DNA of 64,000 bases from Methyloprofundus sedimenti (GTDB taxonomy: Bacteria > Pseudomonadota > Gammaproteobacteria > Methylococcales > Methylomonadaceae): positions 62,001 to 126,000 of the forward strand of contig NZ_LPUF01000003.1 in the NCBI RefSeq assembly GCF_002072955.1. Direction: 5' to 3'. Under the pieces are notes generated by a model, which was not told the DNA's origin, searched no databases, and saw only the letters and a program-made list of their open reading frames with translations. Shown piece after piece: positions 1 through 8,963 of this stretch. How positions within the stretch are numbered: position 1 is the first letter of the stretch; every line of letters starts with the position of its first letter. Made by a program: the position numbers and the translations under genes.

Positions 1-299
1 CTGTCTTCTTCTCGAAGCTCAAAAGTTTCACGACAGGCAAGTAAGGTCATGCTCCATTGCTCCACTAATTCAAGATCGTTTACCTGCCAGGCATCATATA
101 AACGCGCCGCCACAGGAATATCTACCTGTACCAAACACTGCTCCAGCAATCCTGCAATCCATTCACCTGCTTGTTGCGCATTATTGACCCAGGACTCCTC
201 TACAGCGCTTTCAAAACCTTGCGAATAACTGTATACCCCAATCGGTAAACCCGGACTGACCAATTGTAGTAAACGCAGCAATGCTAAATCAGTGTCCAT
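1..299 (-). CDS. ureF: Urease accessory protein UreF (partial, C-terminus outside window)
   Basis: UreF acts with UreD/UreH and UreG to load nickel into the urease active site. The visible N-terminus begins MDTDLALLRLLQLVSPGLPI and continues with GVYSYSQGFE, the conserved UreF opening. The ATG at 297-299 lies inside the last codons of ureE, so the two genes overlap by 11 bp and are likely translationally coupled. The gene continues off the left edge, so its length and C-terminus cannot be judged. Position after ureE is the usual order. Confidence 0.9.
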   Translation of the reverse strand, partial: MDTDLALLRLLQLVSPGLPIGVYSYSQGFESAVEESWVNNAQQAGEWIAGLLEQCLVQVDIPVAARLYDAWQVNDLELVEQWSMTLLACRETFELREED

Positions 300-729
300 G
301 CCCGTGACCATGATAAGCACCCGCCTCTGGCTCAAAGGGCAAGATATCCTGTGTTATGTCAAACCCTAAACCTTCAAGCATATGATCCAGGACATGATCA
401 CTAAGATAACGCAATTCACCCCTGAGAATTTGCACCGAAATATGCCGATTACCCAGATGATAACAAGCCCGCGCGAGCTGTAAAGGATCATCACAGCGCA
501 TCACTGAAACAGGCTCTGGTGCGGCATTTATAAGCACTTTAAATTCATCAATACCCGTTAACACCATGCCTGAACGTAATATTTTTCCACGCTCTAAAAA
601 TAGCGCAACTTGTTCCCCCTTATCCGTTACTGCCGATAACCGGCTTTTTTGGCGCAACTCAAAAGGCAAGGTTAAAACATCGTCGGCTACCGTTGCAGAA
701 GGTGCCCAACCGGTTAGTTTAAAGACCAT
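289..729 (-). CDS. ureE: Urease accessory protein UreE, nickel metallochaperone
   Basis: UreE delivers Ni(II) to the urease activation complex in the cytoplasm. The 146-aa product has the N-terminal UreE domain with LPFELRQKSR near residue 21, a central metal-binding domain with ARACYHLGNRH around residues 87-97, and a C-terminal GHGHGHGH tail that would bind extra nickel. It starts where ureC stops (1-bp overlap) and overlaps ureF by 11 bp. Family length and order fit well. Confidence 0.95.
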   Translation of the reverse strand: MVFKLTGWAPSATVADDVLTLPFELRQKSRLSAVTDKGEQVALFLERGKILRSGMVLTGIDEFKVLINAAPEPVSVMRCDDPLQLARACYHLGNRHISVQILRGELRYLSDHVLDHMLEGLGFDITQDILPFEPEAGAYHGHGHGH

Positions 730-2432
730 TAGAATAAGAAATAGCGTTGAGCGAAAGGCAGAACTGTTGCCGGTTCACAGGTTAATAAGACACCATCAGC
801 GCGCACAGTGTAGGTTTGTGCATCCACTTCGATGTTTGGCTGATAACCATTATGAATTAAATCCTTTTTACCAATCGTACGCGTACCAGACACGGCACCA
901 ATTTTTGAGCACAAACCTAATTGCGCTGGCAGGCCATTTTCGACAGCAACTTGCGATAAAAACAACATGGACGTGGCATGGCAGGCAGCACCAAAGGCAC
1001 CAAACATAGGCCGGTAATGTACCGGTTGCGGGGTGGGAATTGAGGCGTTTGGATCACCCATCGGAGCAGCTGCGATCATACCGCCTTTTAATATCAAGTC
1101 AGGTTTAACGCCAAAAAAAGCAGGATTCCATAAAACCAAATCGGCTATTTTACCTATTTCAATTGAGCCGACTTCATGTGCAATGCCATGACTAATGGCG
1201 GGGTTAATCGTGTATTTGGCAATATAACGTTTAATGCGAAAATTATCATTGCGACTACTGTCTTCAGGCAAACTACCGCGCTGCACTTTCATTTTATGCG
1301 CAGTTTGCCAGGTACGAATGATCACTTCACCAACTCGCCCCATCGCCTGCGAATCTGAAGCGATCATCGAAAAGGCACCTAAATCGTGCAAAATATCTTC
1401 CGCAGCGATGGTTTCACGCCGAATACGCGATTCGGCAAAGGCCACATCTTCAGCAATACTCGGATCAAGATGATGGCAAACCATTAACATATCCAAATGC
1501 TCGTCTACGGTATTAATCGTGTAAGGACGCGTGGGATTGGTCGATGAAGGCAAGACATTGGCTTCACCACAGGCTTTAATAATATCTGGTGCATGCCCCC
1601 CCCCCGCCCCTTCGGTATGAAAAGTATGAATTGTGCGACCTTTAAAGGCCGCCAAAGTATCTTCGACAAAGCCCGATTCATTCAAAGTATCTGTATGAAT
1701 CGCCACCTGCACATCAAAACGCTCAGCGACAGACAAGCAACAATCAATTGAAGCCGGTGTTGTACCCCAATCTTCATGCAGTTTAAGACCCATTGCGCCC
1801 GCTTTCACCTGTTCCTCAAGAGCGCCCGGCAAACTACCATTGCCCTTACCCATTAAGCCAAAGTTCATCGGAAAAGTATCCAGCGATTGCAACATACGCT
1901 GTAGATTCCACGGCCCCGGTGTACAGGTTGTGGCATTCGTGCCTGTTGCTGGCCCAGTGCCACCGCCTAACATCGTGGTCACGCCAGACATCAAGGCTTC
2001 TTCAATTTGTTGCGGACAGACAAAGTGAATATGTGCGTCTATACCACCGGCGGTTAGAATCTTGCCTTCACCGGCAATAATTTCCGTACCGGGGCCAATA
2101 ATAATATCCACACCCGCCTGGGTATCTGGATTACCCGCTTTACCAATCCGTGCAATGCGCCCTTCTTTGATACCGACATCGGCTTTAATAATGCCCCAAT
2201 GATCAACAATCAAGGCATTGGTAATCACCAAATCCATCGCCGTACTTGAATCACACTGACTTTGACCCATACCATCACGAATCACTTTACCACCACCGAA
2301 TTTGACTTCATCACCGTAAACGGTCAAATCTCTTTCGACTTCTAAAAATAATTCACTATCTGCTAATCGCACTCGATCGCCCACCGTAGGGCCAAACATA
2401 TCGGCATAAGCCTGACGACTCATTTTACTCAT
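729..2432 (-). CDS. ureC: Urease alpha subunit UreC
   Basis: This is the catalytic subunit of urease (urea to ammonia and carbamate), 567 aa, the expected length. Visible landmarks are [11 protein letters not shown] (nickel-binding His pair), GLKLHEDWG (the lysine that becomes carbamylated and bridges the nickel ions), [15 protein letters not shown] and MVCHHLD in the mobile flap. The second in-frame Met ([11 protein letters not shown]) is an alternative start at 2423. A run of ten C at 1596-1605 (G10 in the coding strand) encodes the glycines of GAGGGH and is a possible slippage site. It overlaps ureB by 4 bp. Confidence 0.97.
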   Translation of the reverse strand: MSKMSRQAYADMFGPTVGDRVRLADSELFLEVERDLTVYGDEVKFGGGKVIRDGMGQSQCDSSTAMDLVITNALIVDHWGIIKADVGIKEGRIARIGKAGNPDTQAGVDIIIGPGTEIIAGEGKILTAGGIDAHIHFVCPQQIEEALMSGVTTMLGGGTGPATGTNATTCTPGPWNLQRMLQSLDTFPMNFGLMGKGNGSLPGALEEQVKAGAMGLKLHEDWGTTPASIDCCLSVAERFDVQVAIHTDTLNESGFVEDTLAAFKGRTIHTFHTEGAGGGHAPDIIKACGEANVLPSSTNPTRPYTINTVDEHLDMLMVCHHLDPSIAEDVAFAESRIRRETIAAEDILHDLGAFSMIASDSQAMGRVGEVIIRTWQTAHKMKVQRGSLPEDSSRNDNFRIKRYIAKYTINPAISHGIAHEVGSIEIGKIADLVLWNPAFFGVKPDLILKGGMIAAAPMGDPNASIPTPQPVHYRPMFGAFGAACHATSMLFLSQVAVENGLPAQLGLCSKIGAVSGTRTIGKKDLIHNGYQPNIEVDAQTYTVRADGVLLTCEPATVLPFAQRYFLF

Positions 2433-2746
2433 GCCCGGTCCTCCAGCGCGCCCATAATTTCCTGACGAAAACCGTAAATATGCCGCTTGCCTGCAAACGC
2501 CACTAATTGAATAACACGGTCTTGTCCTGGCTCAAAGCGTATCGCTGTACCCGCAGGAATATCGGGTCTAAAACCGCGGGTTTTTTCTCGGTCAAATTCA
2601 AGCGCCGGATTAGTTTCATAAAAATGATAATGCGAGCCTACTTGTATAGGGCGGTCGCCACTGTTAGCGACATTGATATTAAGTACGGCGCGCCCAACAT
2701 TAAGCTCAATATCACCCGCTTCTATCTGCATTTCTCCAGGAATCAT
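2429..2746 (-). CDS. ureB: Urease beta subunit UreB
   Basis: Structural subunit of urease, assembled with UreA and UreC. The family core is visible as [17 protein letters not shown] and [17 protein letters not shown]. The open frame reaches 2764 only through a TTG. An AGGAG ribosome-binding site inside that extension favours the ATG at 2744-2746 ([11 protein letters not shown]), giving 105 aa, normal for the family. It lies directly after ureA. Confidence 0.95.
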   Translation of the reverse strand: MIPGEMQIEAGDIELNVGRAVLNINVANSGDRPIQVGSHYHFYETNPALEFDREKTRGFRPDIPAGTAIRFEPGQDRVIQLVAFAGKRHIYGFRQEIMGALEDRA

Positions 2747-2756
2747 CAACGCACTC

Positions 2757-3059
2757 CTATTCAATTGGATTATGAATGGTGACTAACTTAGTCCCATCAG
2801 GGAAAGTCGCTTCTACTTGCACATCGTGAATCATTTCAACGATGCCCTCCATGACATCTTCACGATTGAGCAAAGTGCGACCATATTCCATTAACTCAGC
2901 GACCGTTTGACCATCACGCGCGCCTTCTAATACCGCGGCAGAAATAAAAGCAATCGCTTCAGGGTAATTTAATTTAAGGCCACGCGCCTTACGTCTTTCC
3001 GCCAGTAAGCCAGCGGTAAAAATCAATAATTTATCTTTTTCTCGTGGAGTGAGTTGCAT
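2757..3059 (-). CDS. ureA: Urease gamma subunit UreA
   Basis: Small structural subunit of urease, 100 aa, the standard length. The protein opens [20 protein letters not shown] and carries [10 protein letters not shown] and the C-terminal [17 protein letters not shown], all hallmarks of UreA. It follows ureD with a 9-bp gap, placing it in the ureDABC run. Confidence 0.97.
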   Translation of the reverse strand: MQLTPREKDKLLIFTAGLLAERRKARGLKLNYPEAIAFISAAVLEGARDGQTVAELMEYGRTLLNREDVMEGIVEMIHDVQVEATFPDGTKLVTIHNPIE

Positions 3060-3068
3060 AATTTTCTC

Positions 3069-3932
3069 TCAAGTTGCCCAAATACGCGGTGTATGATCTG
3101 CACAACGCACTATATCTTGTCGAATTTCAGTACGCACGTTTTCAAAAAAACGCCGAACGGCTTCGGTTTTATCGTCGCTCGCCCTACAGATTAATAAATC
3201 ATCCATTAAAGTAACGCCTCTCCCGGAACTATCGCCAATGATCACTCTAACCTTATCTAAATGTTCCGGCGTAGCAGGACAAGCAAATAGAGTGCCACAG
3301 CTGGAGTGCCTATTCAATCCCCAACGCGCATTAAAAGCCTGTGCATCCAAATGCATGCTTTCTAAATATAAAGCCTGGCCATTACGAAAAATCTGCCATT
3401 TCAAAAGTGCTTCGCCACACTCAAAGCCTTCGCCTGAAGCAGGTCTACCAAACGCTAAAATTTCCCAGGCGATAAAACACGCATCATTTTCTAATGTTAT
3501 CTTGACCGTTGAGGCGAGCCGCGCGCCTTGATAAATAATCGTTTCCTGCGGCAGCCACTCCAATACCGCGCCCTGCTCTATGTTTAACGCGACCCTTTGT
3601 GCAGCTTGCTTACCCTCACTACGGTAAAATTTACCCGCCGCTGGAGTAGTAAGCAAAGCTTCTGCAGCACTTGCCACCTGTACATTAATGAGCAACTTAT
3701 CACCGGCAACTACACCACCCGGTGGATGTAAAATATACACATGGCACAAACCGCCTTCAGGATAAAAAGGGCGTTGTACGGTTAATGGACCTCGATAGCT
3801 TCTATGTGCCAATAAAGTCTTGCTCTCTTTGCGTACAAAACCCAAGTGAAGCTCTGCGGCCCAGTCTTGTTGCTCACTTTCTTTGTGGACTATTAATTTA
3901 CTTATTTCTGCAACATCCTGTTCAGCAGTCAT
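3069..3932 (-). CDS. ureD: Urease accessory protein UreD (UreH)
   Basis: UreD binds apo-urease and recruits UreF and UreG for nickel insertion. Family landmarks are LAHRSYRGPLTVQRPFYPEG, HVYILHPPGGVVAGD and TTPAAGKFYRS. The frame can extend to 3962 from a GTG inside hupE. The ATG at 3930-3932 (MTAEQDVAEI) is preferred because it follows the hupE stop and an AAGG-type site, giving 287 aa, typical of UreD. Confidence 0.93.
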   Translation of the reverse strand: MTAEQDVAEISKLIVHKESEQQDWAAELHLGFVRKESKTLLAHRSYRGPLTVQRPFYPEGGLCHVYILHPPGGVVAGDKLLINVQVASAAEALLTTPAAGKFYRSEGKQAAQRVALNIEQGAVLEWLPQETIIYQGARLASTVKITLENDACFIAWEILAFGRPASGEGFECGEALLKWQIFRNGQALYLESMHLDAQAFNARWGLNRHSSCGTLFACPATPEHLDKVRVIIGDSSGRGVTLMDDLLICRASDDKTEAVRRFFENVRTEIRQDIVRCADHTPRIWAT

Positions 3933-3936
3933 ACCC

Positions 3937-4524
3937 TTAAATCCCAAACAATAAAGCTGCACCCACCACTGAACAGAGTGCCCCGAAATTAGTGCATAAT
4001 GCTTTTTGCGTCAGCATCCCCGATAATTTTGCCGCCATGCCTATGGCAAGCAAGGCCGTTGTCGTCGTTAAAAAACCGAGTAAATAAGCAGGGACACTTG
4101 CACCACTGCTTAATTCAGCTGCATGTACATAACCATGCCCCCAGGCAAATGCAGCAACCAAGCCTATCGCAATACCAGTAGGCATGCGTTGATTAATTGA
4201 CAAAATGATACCTAAGGCCAGTACTGAAAAAGCCACCCAGGTTTCTATTCCACCGACCTCTACACCTATAAAACCTACCGCGCCTCCTGCTGCCATTGCA
4301 ATCAGAAAAACACTGGGTAACAGCCATAAATATCGACCACCTACGCTAGCAGCCCACAAACCGACCGCCAGCATAATCAGTAAATGATCAAAGCCCGATA
4401 AAGGGTGTATTAACCCTTCACTAAAGCCATGACTCGCGTTAGTTCCGTTGTGTGCAGACACTGAAAATGAAGCACCAAGGAACATCAAAAAGCTGAAGTA
4501 GCTACTAATTTTTTGTTTATTCAT
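3937..4524 (-). CDS. hupE: HupE/UreJ family nickel permease
   Basis: Secondary transporter thought to import Ni(II) for urease or hydrogenase. The 195-aa protein has a cleavable-looking N-terminal hydrophobic segment (MNKQKISSYFSFLMFLGASF), then the family signature SEGLIHPLSGFDHLLIMLAV near residue 35, and about six membrane segments. The HPLSGFDH motif is the family's metal-binding element. An AGGTG site precedes the ATG. Its place between urtE and ureD ties nickel supply to urease. Confidence 0.92.
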   Translation of the reverse strand: MNKQKISSYFSFLMFLGASFSVSAHNGTNASHGFSEGLIHPLSGFDHLLIMLAVGLWAASVGGRYLWLLPSVFLIAMAAGGAVGFIGVEVGGIETWVAFSVLALGIILSINQRMPTGIAIGLVAAFAWGHGYVHAAELSSGASVPAYLLGFLTTTTALLAIGMAAKLSGMLTQKALCTNFGALCSVVGAALLFGI

Positions 4525-4540
4525 AATTCACCTCGCCTAT

Positions 4541-5317
4541 TTACACTGTTAAATATTGTTTCACCAAATCATCACTCAATTCGGACATTGCCCCTGTTGC
4601 AACATGTCGCCCTCTTTCCATAATGCAAAATTGCGTTGCCACTTTACGCGCAAAGGGTAATTTTTGCTCCACTAGCAATACCGTAACACCTAGCTCCCTA
4701 TTAATTCGGCCGATAGCCTCATGAACTTCGGCTTTGGCTGCAGCTATTTTGGGTGGTGCAATGCCTTTAGAGCGATTCAAGCGCATAATAACATCACCTA
4801 TGTCACTGACTATATTGGGCTGTATACCTTCGGTCGGCTCATCCAGAATCAACAATTTCGGGTTCAACACCAAAGCTCGACCAATGGCCAATTGTTGCTG
4901 TTGACCGCCGGATAAATCACCGCCGCGACGATTACGCATTTGTTTTAAGACTGGAAACATATCGTAAATATGCTCTGGTATTTTTTTAATACCCAACTTA
5001 CTCGCAGCACGTAAGCCTGTTTTCAAATTCTCTTCGACCGTCAGCAAGGAAAAAATTTCTCGCCCTTGCGGCACAAAACCAATACCTAATTCTGCACGAA
5101 TTTCTGCTTTCATTCCAGCAATCGATTGACCCTGCATCATAATCGAACCACCGCGCACTGGCACCAGGCCCATAATGCTTTTTAATAAAGTCGTTTTACC
5201 TACGCCATTACGCCCCATTAAACAGACACATTCGCCCTCAGGCACGTCCAATTCCAGATCCCAAAGCGTGTGACTACCACCATAATATTGATTTAACGAT
5301 GAAATATTTAACATCAA
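4541..5317 (-). CDS. urtE: Urea ABC transporter ATP-binding protein UrtE
   Basis: One of two ATPases of the high-affinity urea importer. Walker A GRNGVGKTTLLKS (near residue 36), signature LSGGQQQQLAIGRAL and Walker B KLLILDEPTEG are intact. The 258-aa length is slightly above LivF-type proteins because of a Lys/Ala-rich insert (GIAPPKIAAAKAEVHEAI), common in UrtE. Its ATG overlaps the urtD stop by 4 bp. Confidence 0.94.
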   Translation of the reverse strand: MMLNISSLNQYYGGSHTLWDLELDVPEGECVCLMGRNGVGKTTLLKSIMGLVPVRGGSIMMQGQSIAGMKAEIRAELGIGFVPQGREIFSLLTVEENLKTGLRAASKLGIKKIPEHIYDMFPVLKQMRNRRGGDLSGGQQQQLAIGRALVLNPKLLILDEPTEGIQPNIVSDIGDVIMRLNRSKGIAPPKIAAAKAEVHEAIGRINRELGVTVLLVEQKLPFARKVATQFCIMERGRHVATGAMSELSDDLVKQYLTV

Positions 5318-6144
5318 TCCCCCAAATAAACTTGAATAACGCGCGGGTCGTTCTGTACTTCATCCATAGTCCCTTCCATTAAGACCGAACCTTCATGTAA
5401 GACCGTGACTTTACTGGCTATTGAACGTACGAATTCCATATCATGTTCAACGACGACAACAGAATGCTTGCCCCTTAAAGACAATAATAATTCAGCCGTT
5501 TTATCTATTTCCTGATGGGTCATACCGGCTACCGGCTCATCAACCAGCATCACCCGTGGCTCTTGAATCAATAACATGCCTATTTCCAGCCATTGTTTTT
5601 GTCCATGCGATAAAACGCCTGCCTGCTGACTATAAAGCTCCGCCAAGCCAATCGTTTCTAATACTCGGCCGATATTATCGAGTTGCTCGCCATTCAGTTG
5701 CGCAAATAATGTTGTCCAAACGCCTTTATCAGTTTTCATCGCCAGTTCCAGATTTTCAAAAACGGTTAAATTATCAAATACGCTCGGCTTTTGAAATTTT
5801 CGGCTGATACCTGCCTGAGCAATCGCAGGCTCATCCATTTCCAATAAATTTAAGGTCTGACCAAAATACACTGAACCACTATCGGGCCTGGTTTTTCCGG
5901 TAATCACATCCATCAGCGTGGTTTTACCAGCGCCATTCGGGCCGATTAAACAGCGCAACTCACCGTCATCTATAAACAGTGATAAATTATTTAGGGCTTT
6001 AAAACCGTCAAAACTAACGTTAACATCGTCTAAATACAACACCGTTCCATGCGACGCATCAATAGCACCAGGAATAACGCCTCGGGTAACAAAATCATAG
6101 GTCTGATATCTATTGATCAAGGGTTTTTGCTTAATATCGCTCAT
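5314..6144 (-). CDS. urtD: Urea ABC transporter ATP-binding protein UrtD
   Basis: Second ATPase of the urea importer. Walker A IGPNGAGKTTLMDVITGK and Walker B VMLVDEPVAGMT are present. The signature is the slightly degenerate LSHGQKQWLEIGMLL, characteristic of UrtD. The 276-aa protein has an N-terminal extension of about 35 residues before the nucleotide-binding domain. It overlaps urtC and urtE by 4 bp each, implying coupled translation. Confidence 0.94.
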   Translation of the reverse strand: MSDIKQKPLINRYQTYDFVTRGVIPGAIDASHGTVLYLDDVNVSFDGFKALNNLSLFIDDGELRCLIGPNGAGKTTLMDVITGKTRPDSGSVYFGQTLNLLEMDEPAIAQAGISRKFQKPSVFDNLTVFENLELAMKTDKGVWTTLFAQLNGEQLDNIGRVLETIGLAELYSQQAGVLSHGQKQWLEIGMLLIQEPRVMLVDEPVAGMTHQEIDKTAELLLSLRGKHSVVVVEHDMEFVRSIASKVTVLHEGSVLMEGTMDEVQNDPRVIQVYLGD

Positions 6145-7232
6145 GACGGCTTCACTCCTCTTTTTCTACGCCACAGTCCGGCTAAGCCTTCAGGTAAAAA
6201 CACCGTCACTAAAATAAACATTGCCCCCAACGTAAACAACCAAATTTCAGGCAATAATCCAGTCAACACAGTTTTACCGTAATTAACCATCACCGCACCG
6301 ATAATCGCGCCATATAATGATCCGCGACCACCGACAGCGACCCAGGCGACAATCTCCAATGAATTTAAAGGTGAAAATTCACTGGGATTAATAATGCCGA
6401 CCTGAGGAACATACAACGCACCTGCGATGCCGGCTAATACAGCTGAAAAAACAAATATCCATAACTTAAACATTTCCACGCGATAGCCTAAAAAACGCAC
6501 CCGCGATTCATGATCTCTTAACGCGGTTACTACACGCCCTAATTTGGTTTTCACCACCCAGCGACAAGCAAGAAACGCTGCGATCAAAGCAAAACCTGTC
6601 GTCATCAATAAGCAAGCGCGTACTGCATCGGACTGTAAATTAAAGCCTAATATATCCTTAAAATCCGTTAAGCCATTATTACCGCCAAAACCCATTTCGT
6701 TGCGAAAAAAAGCCAGTAATAAAGCATAAGTTAATGCTTGAGTAATAATGGAAAGGTACACACCCGTCACGCGTGATCGGAACGCCAACCAACCAAAAAC
6801 AAACGCTAATAATCCCGGCACCACGACAACCATTAGCAAAGCAAAAGCGAAATGATCAAACCCTAACCAATACCAGGGCAATTCTTTCCAGCTCAGAAAA
6901 ACCATAAAATCGGGCAACAATGGATCACCATAGACCCCGCGCGTACCGATTTGGCGCATTAAATACATACCCATCGCATAACCGCCCAGGGCAAAAAACG
7001 CACCTTGCCCTAAAGCCAGAATACCACAATAGCCCCACACTAAATCTAAAGACAGCGCCAATAAAGCAAAGGTTAAATATTTACCAATCAGCGAGATACT
7101 GTAAGCAGAAAAATACAATGCAGACTCTGCCGGAAAAATTAAATTACATAGCGGAATGACCAAAGTAATGGTCGCCAGTGCGATTAAAATTAAACGACTT
7201 TCTGTTTCGTTTTCAAGAAATGTAAGTCTCAT
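6141..7232 (-). CDS. urtC: Urea ABC transporter permease UrtC
   Basis: Inner-membrane permease of the LivM type. Many hydrophobic segments are visible, with the family motifs LDLVWGYCGILALGQGAFFA and VAWVAVGGRGSLYGAIIGA. The frame extends to 7274 from a GTG inside urtB. The ATG at 7230-7232 (MRLTFLENETESRL) lies just after the urtB stop, follows a CGGAG sequence and gives the expected 363 aa. Confidence 0.93.
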   Translation of the reverse strand: MRLTFLENETESRLILIALATITLVIPLCNLIFPAESALYFSAYSISLIGKYLTFALLALSLDLVWGYCGILALGQGAFFALGGYAMGMYLMRQIGTRGVYGDPLLPDFMVFLSWKELPWYWLGFDHFAFALLMVVVVPGLLAFVFGWLAFRSRVTGVYLSIITQALTYALLLAFFRNEMGFGGNNGLTDFKDILGFNLQSDAVRACLLMTTGFALIAAFLACRWVVKTKLGRVVTALRDHESRVRFLGYRVEMFKLWIFVFSAVLAGIAGALYVPQVGIINPSEFSPLNSLEIVAWVAVGGRGSLYGAIIGAVMVNYGKTVLTGLLPEIWLFTLGAMFILVTVFLPEGLAGLWRRKRGVKPS

Positions 7233-7233
7233 C

Positions 7234-8901
7234 TTAGGACTCCGCTGCTCGGCCTTTTTGTGGAAATAATCCACGCGGCTTTTTTTGTATAAATAATATG
7301 ATGAAGACCAGGACCAATATCTTCGCTAAGACGGCACCAGCATACGGTTCCAGGACTTTATTGGCTATACCCAGCGTGAAGCCAGCAACCAAAGTTCCCC
7401 ACAGGTTGCCAACTCCGCCAAATACCACCACCATGAAAGAATCAACAATATAAGCCTGACCAAGATTTGGCCCGACATTAGTAATTTGGCTCAATGCAAC
7501 GCCTGCAATCCCGGCTACTCCAGAACCCAGACCAAAGGTCATGGCATCCACACGATCAGTAGGAATCCCCATCGCTTTAGCCATATTACGATTCTGCGAT
7601 ACCGCTCTTACTTCCAGGCCTAAGCGCGTACGTCTAAGAATCTGCAGCAGCATAGCAAATACCATAAAACAGAAAATCAAAATGTACATGCGATTCCAGG
7701 TAAAGGATAAAAAGTCATTTATTTGCCAGGAACCACTCATAAACTCAGGGGTAGAGACACTTTTGTTTAAGGGCGAAAAAACAGAACGAACGGTTTGCTG
7801 TAAAAATAAGCTCACCCCAAACGTCGCCAATAAAGTTTCCAGGGGACGACCATAAAGATAGCGAATGATGCCTCGCTCAATACCGATACCAATAATTCCA
7901 GACACCATAAACGAAGCTGGCACCGATAATAGCAAAGCCAAACCCAGATCATTAGGCATAATCTGTTGCATAACATAGGTGGTATAAGCGCCTAACATCA
8001 TCAACTCGCCATGTGCCATATTGATCACGCCCATCACCCCAAAAGTAATAGCCAGGCCAATGGCGGCCAAGACTAATACTGCGCCTAAACTCAAGCCAAA
8101 AAATAAAGTTTCTGCAGTAGCATATAATTGCAGGCGAGACTCTATTTTAGCAACCGCAGAGCGCGCTAATTTGCGCACCTCTTTATCCGGCTCAATATAA
8201 TTACCCTCAGCATCTTGCGCATCTAATGCTTTTAAGCGATTTAATGCTTCTAAGCTGGTTTTATATTTTAATGATTCTATCGCAGCTAAACGTAATGCTT
8301 GATCAGGGCTATCCATATCCTGTAAAGCGAAAACCAGTCCTATGGTTTCCTGAATATCTGGATTTGTCTCCTTCTCATAAAGGTTTGTTAATAAAACCAA
8401 GGTTTCACTCGTTGGGTTTTTAGCCATTTCTTTAACCGCTTGCAACCTGATAGCGACATCATCCGAATTCAATTGCACTTGTGCGATTAATGACCTTAAT
8501 TGCCTTCGTAAACGGTTAGTCAGGTTGATTTTTTTTATCGCTGCAGCTTCAACACTACCTAAACTAGCCTGTGTTTCAGCGGCAAAAATCGCATAACGCC
8601 CATCATTATTTTCAGCAATCACTATCTGACCATCGGCCTTCAATTCCATGAGTTTACCATCCATTAAAGCTTGTAAAATAAGAACTGTTTGCGGATTTTT
8701 GGTAAATTTAGCAAATATTTCGATGGCTATGCCGCGCTGCGACAGAGATGAGGTCTTTATGGCAGACAATGCCTCGGTGTATGTGGGTAATACGCTATTT
8801 TCTTCTGTTGCTAACATTACGTCTTGAGAAAAACCCACAAGCGGCATTATTAACAGCAAAAAAAACAATCCTATGCGTCCTAGTGAGTCATTAAATTTCA
8901 T
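7234..8901 (-). CDS. urtB: Urea ABC transporter permease UrtB
   Basis: LivH-type permease of the urea importer. UrtB proteins carry a long N-terminal extracytoplasmic region, seen here as a signal-like segment (IGLFFLLLIMPLVGFSQ) followed by about 240 mainly helical residues, then the membrane domain starting LFFGLSLGAVLVLAAIGLAI with INMAHGELMMLGAYTTY. The frame opens at a GTG at 8916. An AGGAG site followed by ATGATG at 8904 and 8901 marks the real start, giving about 556 aa. Confidence 0.94.
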   Translation of the reverse strand: MKFNDSLGRIGLFFLLLIMPLVGFSQDVMLATEENSVLPTYTEALSAIKTSSLSQRGIAIEIFAKFTKNPQTVLILQALMDGKLMELKADGQIVIAENNDGRYAIFAAETQASLGSVEAAAIKKINLTNRLRRQLRSLIAQVQLNSDDVAIRLQAVKEMAKNPTSETLVLLTNLYEKETNPDIQETIGLVFALQDMDSPDQALRLAAIESLKYKTSLEALNRLKALDAQDAEGNYIEPDKEVRKLARSAVAKIESRLQLYATAETLFFGLSLGAVLVLAAIGLAITFGVMGVINMAHGELMMLGAYTTYVMQQIMPNDLGLALLLSVPASFMVSGIIGIGIERGIIRYLYGRPLETLLATFGVSLFLQQTVRSVFSPLNKSVSTPEFMSGSWQINDFLSFTWNRMYILIFCFMVFAMLLQILRRTRLGLEVRAVSQNRNMAKAMGIPTDRVDAMTFGLGSGVAGIAGVALSQITNVGPNLGQAYIVDSFMVVVFGGVGNLWGTLVAGFTLGIANKVLEPYAGAVLAKILVLVFIILFIQKKPRGLFPQKGRAAES

Positions 8902-8917
8902 CATTTCTCCTAACACT

Positions 8918-8945
8918 AAAAAGGGGCGAAACCTGGATTTCGCCC
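8918..8945 (-). terminator. Hairpin plus T-run between urtA and urtB
   Basis: On the minus strand an 8-bp stem GGGCGAAA/TTTCGCCC with a 6-nt loop is followed directly by C then TTTTT. This is a rho-independent terminator shape inside the operon, right after urtA. Partial termination here would let the binding protein be made in excess of the membrane parts, as is common for ABC importers. The effect is inferred. Confidence 0.75.
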
Positions 8946-8963
8946 TTATTTACGCTTTATCCC

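Noticed and set aside
566-2080. Several long open frames antisense to ureE and ureC
   Set aside because: They mirror strongly conserved genes, have no ribosome-binding sites and no recognisable protein features.
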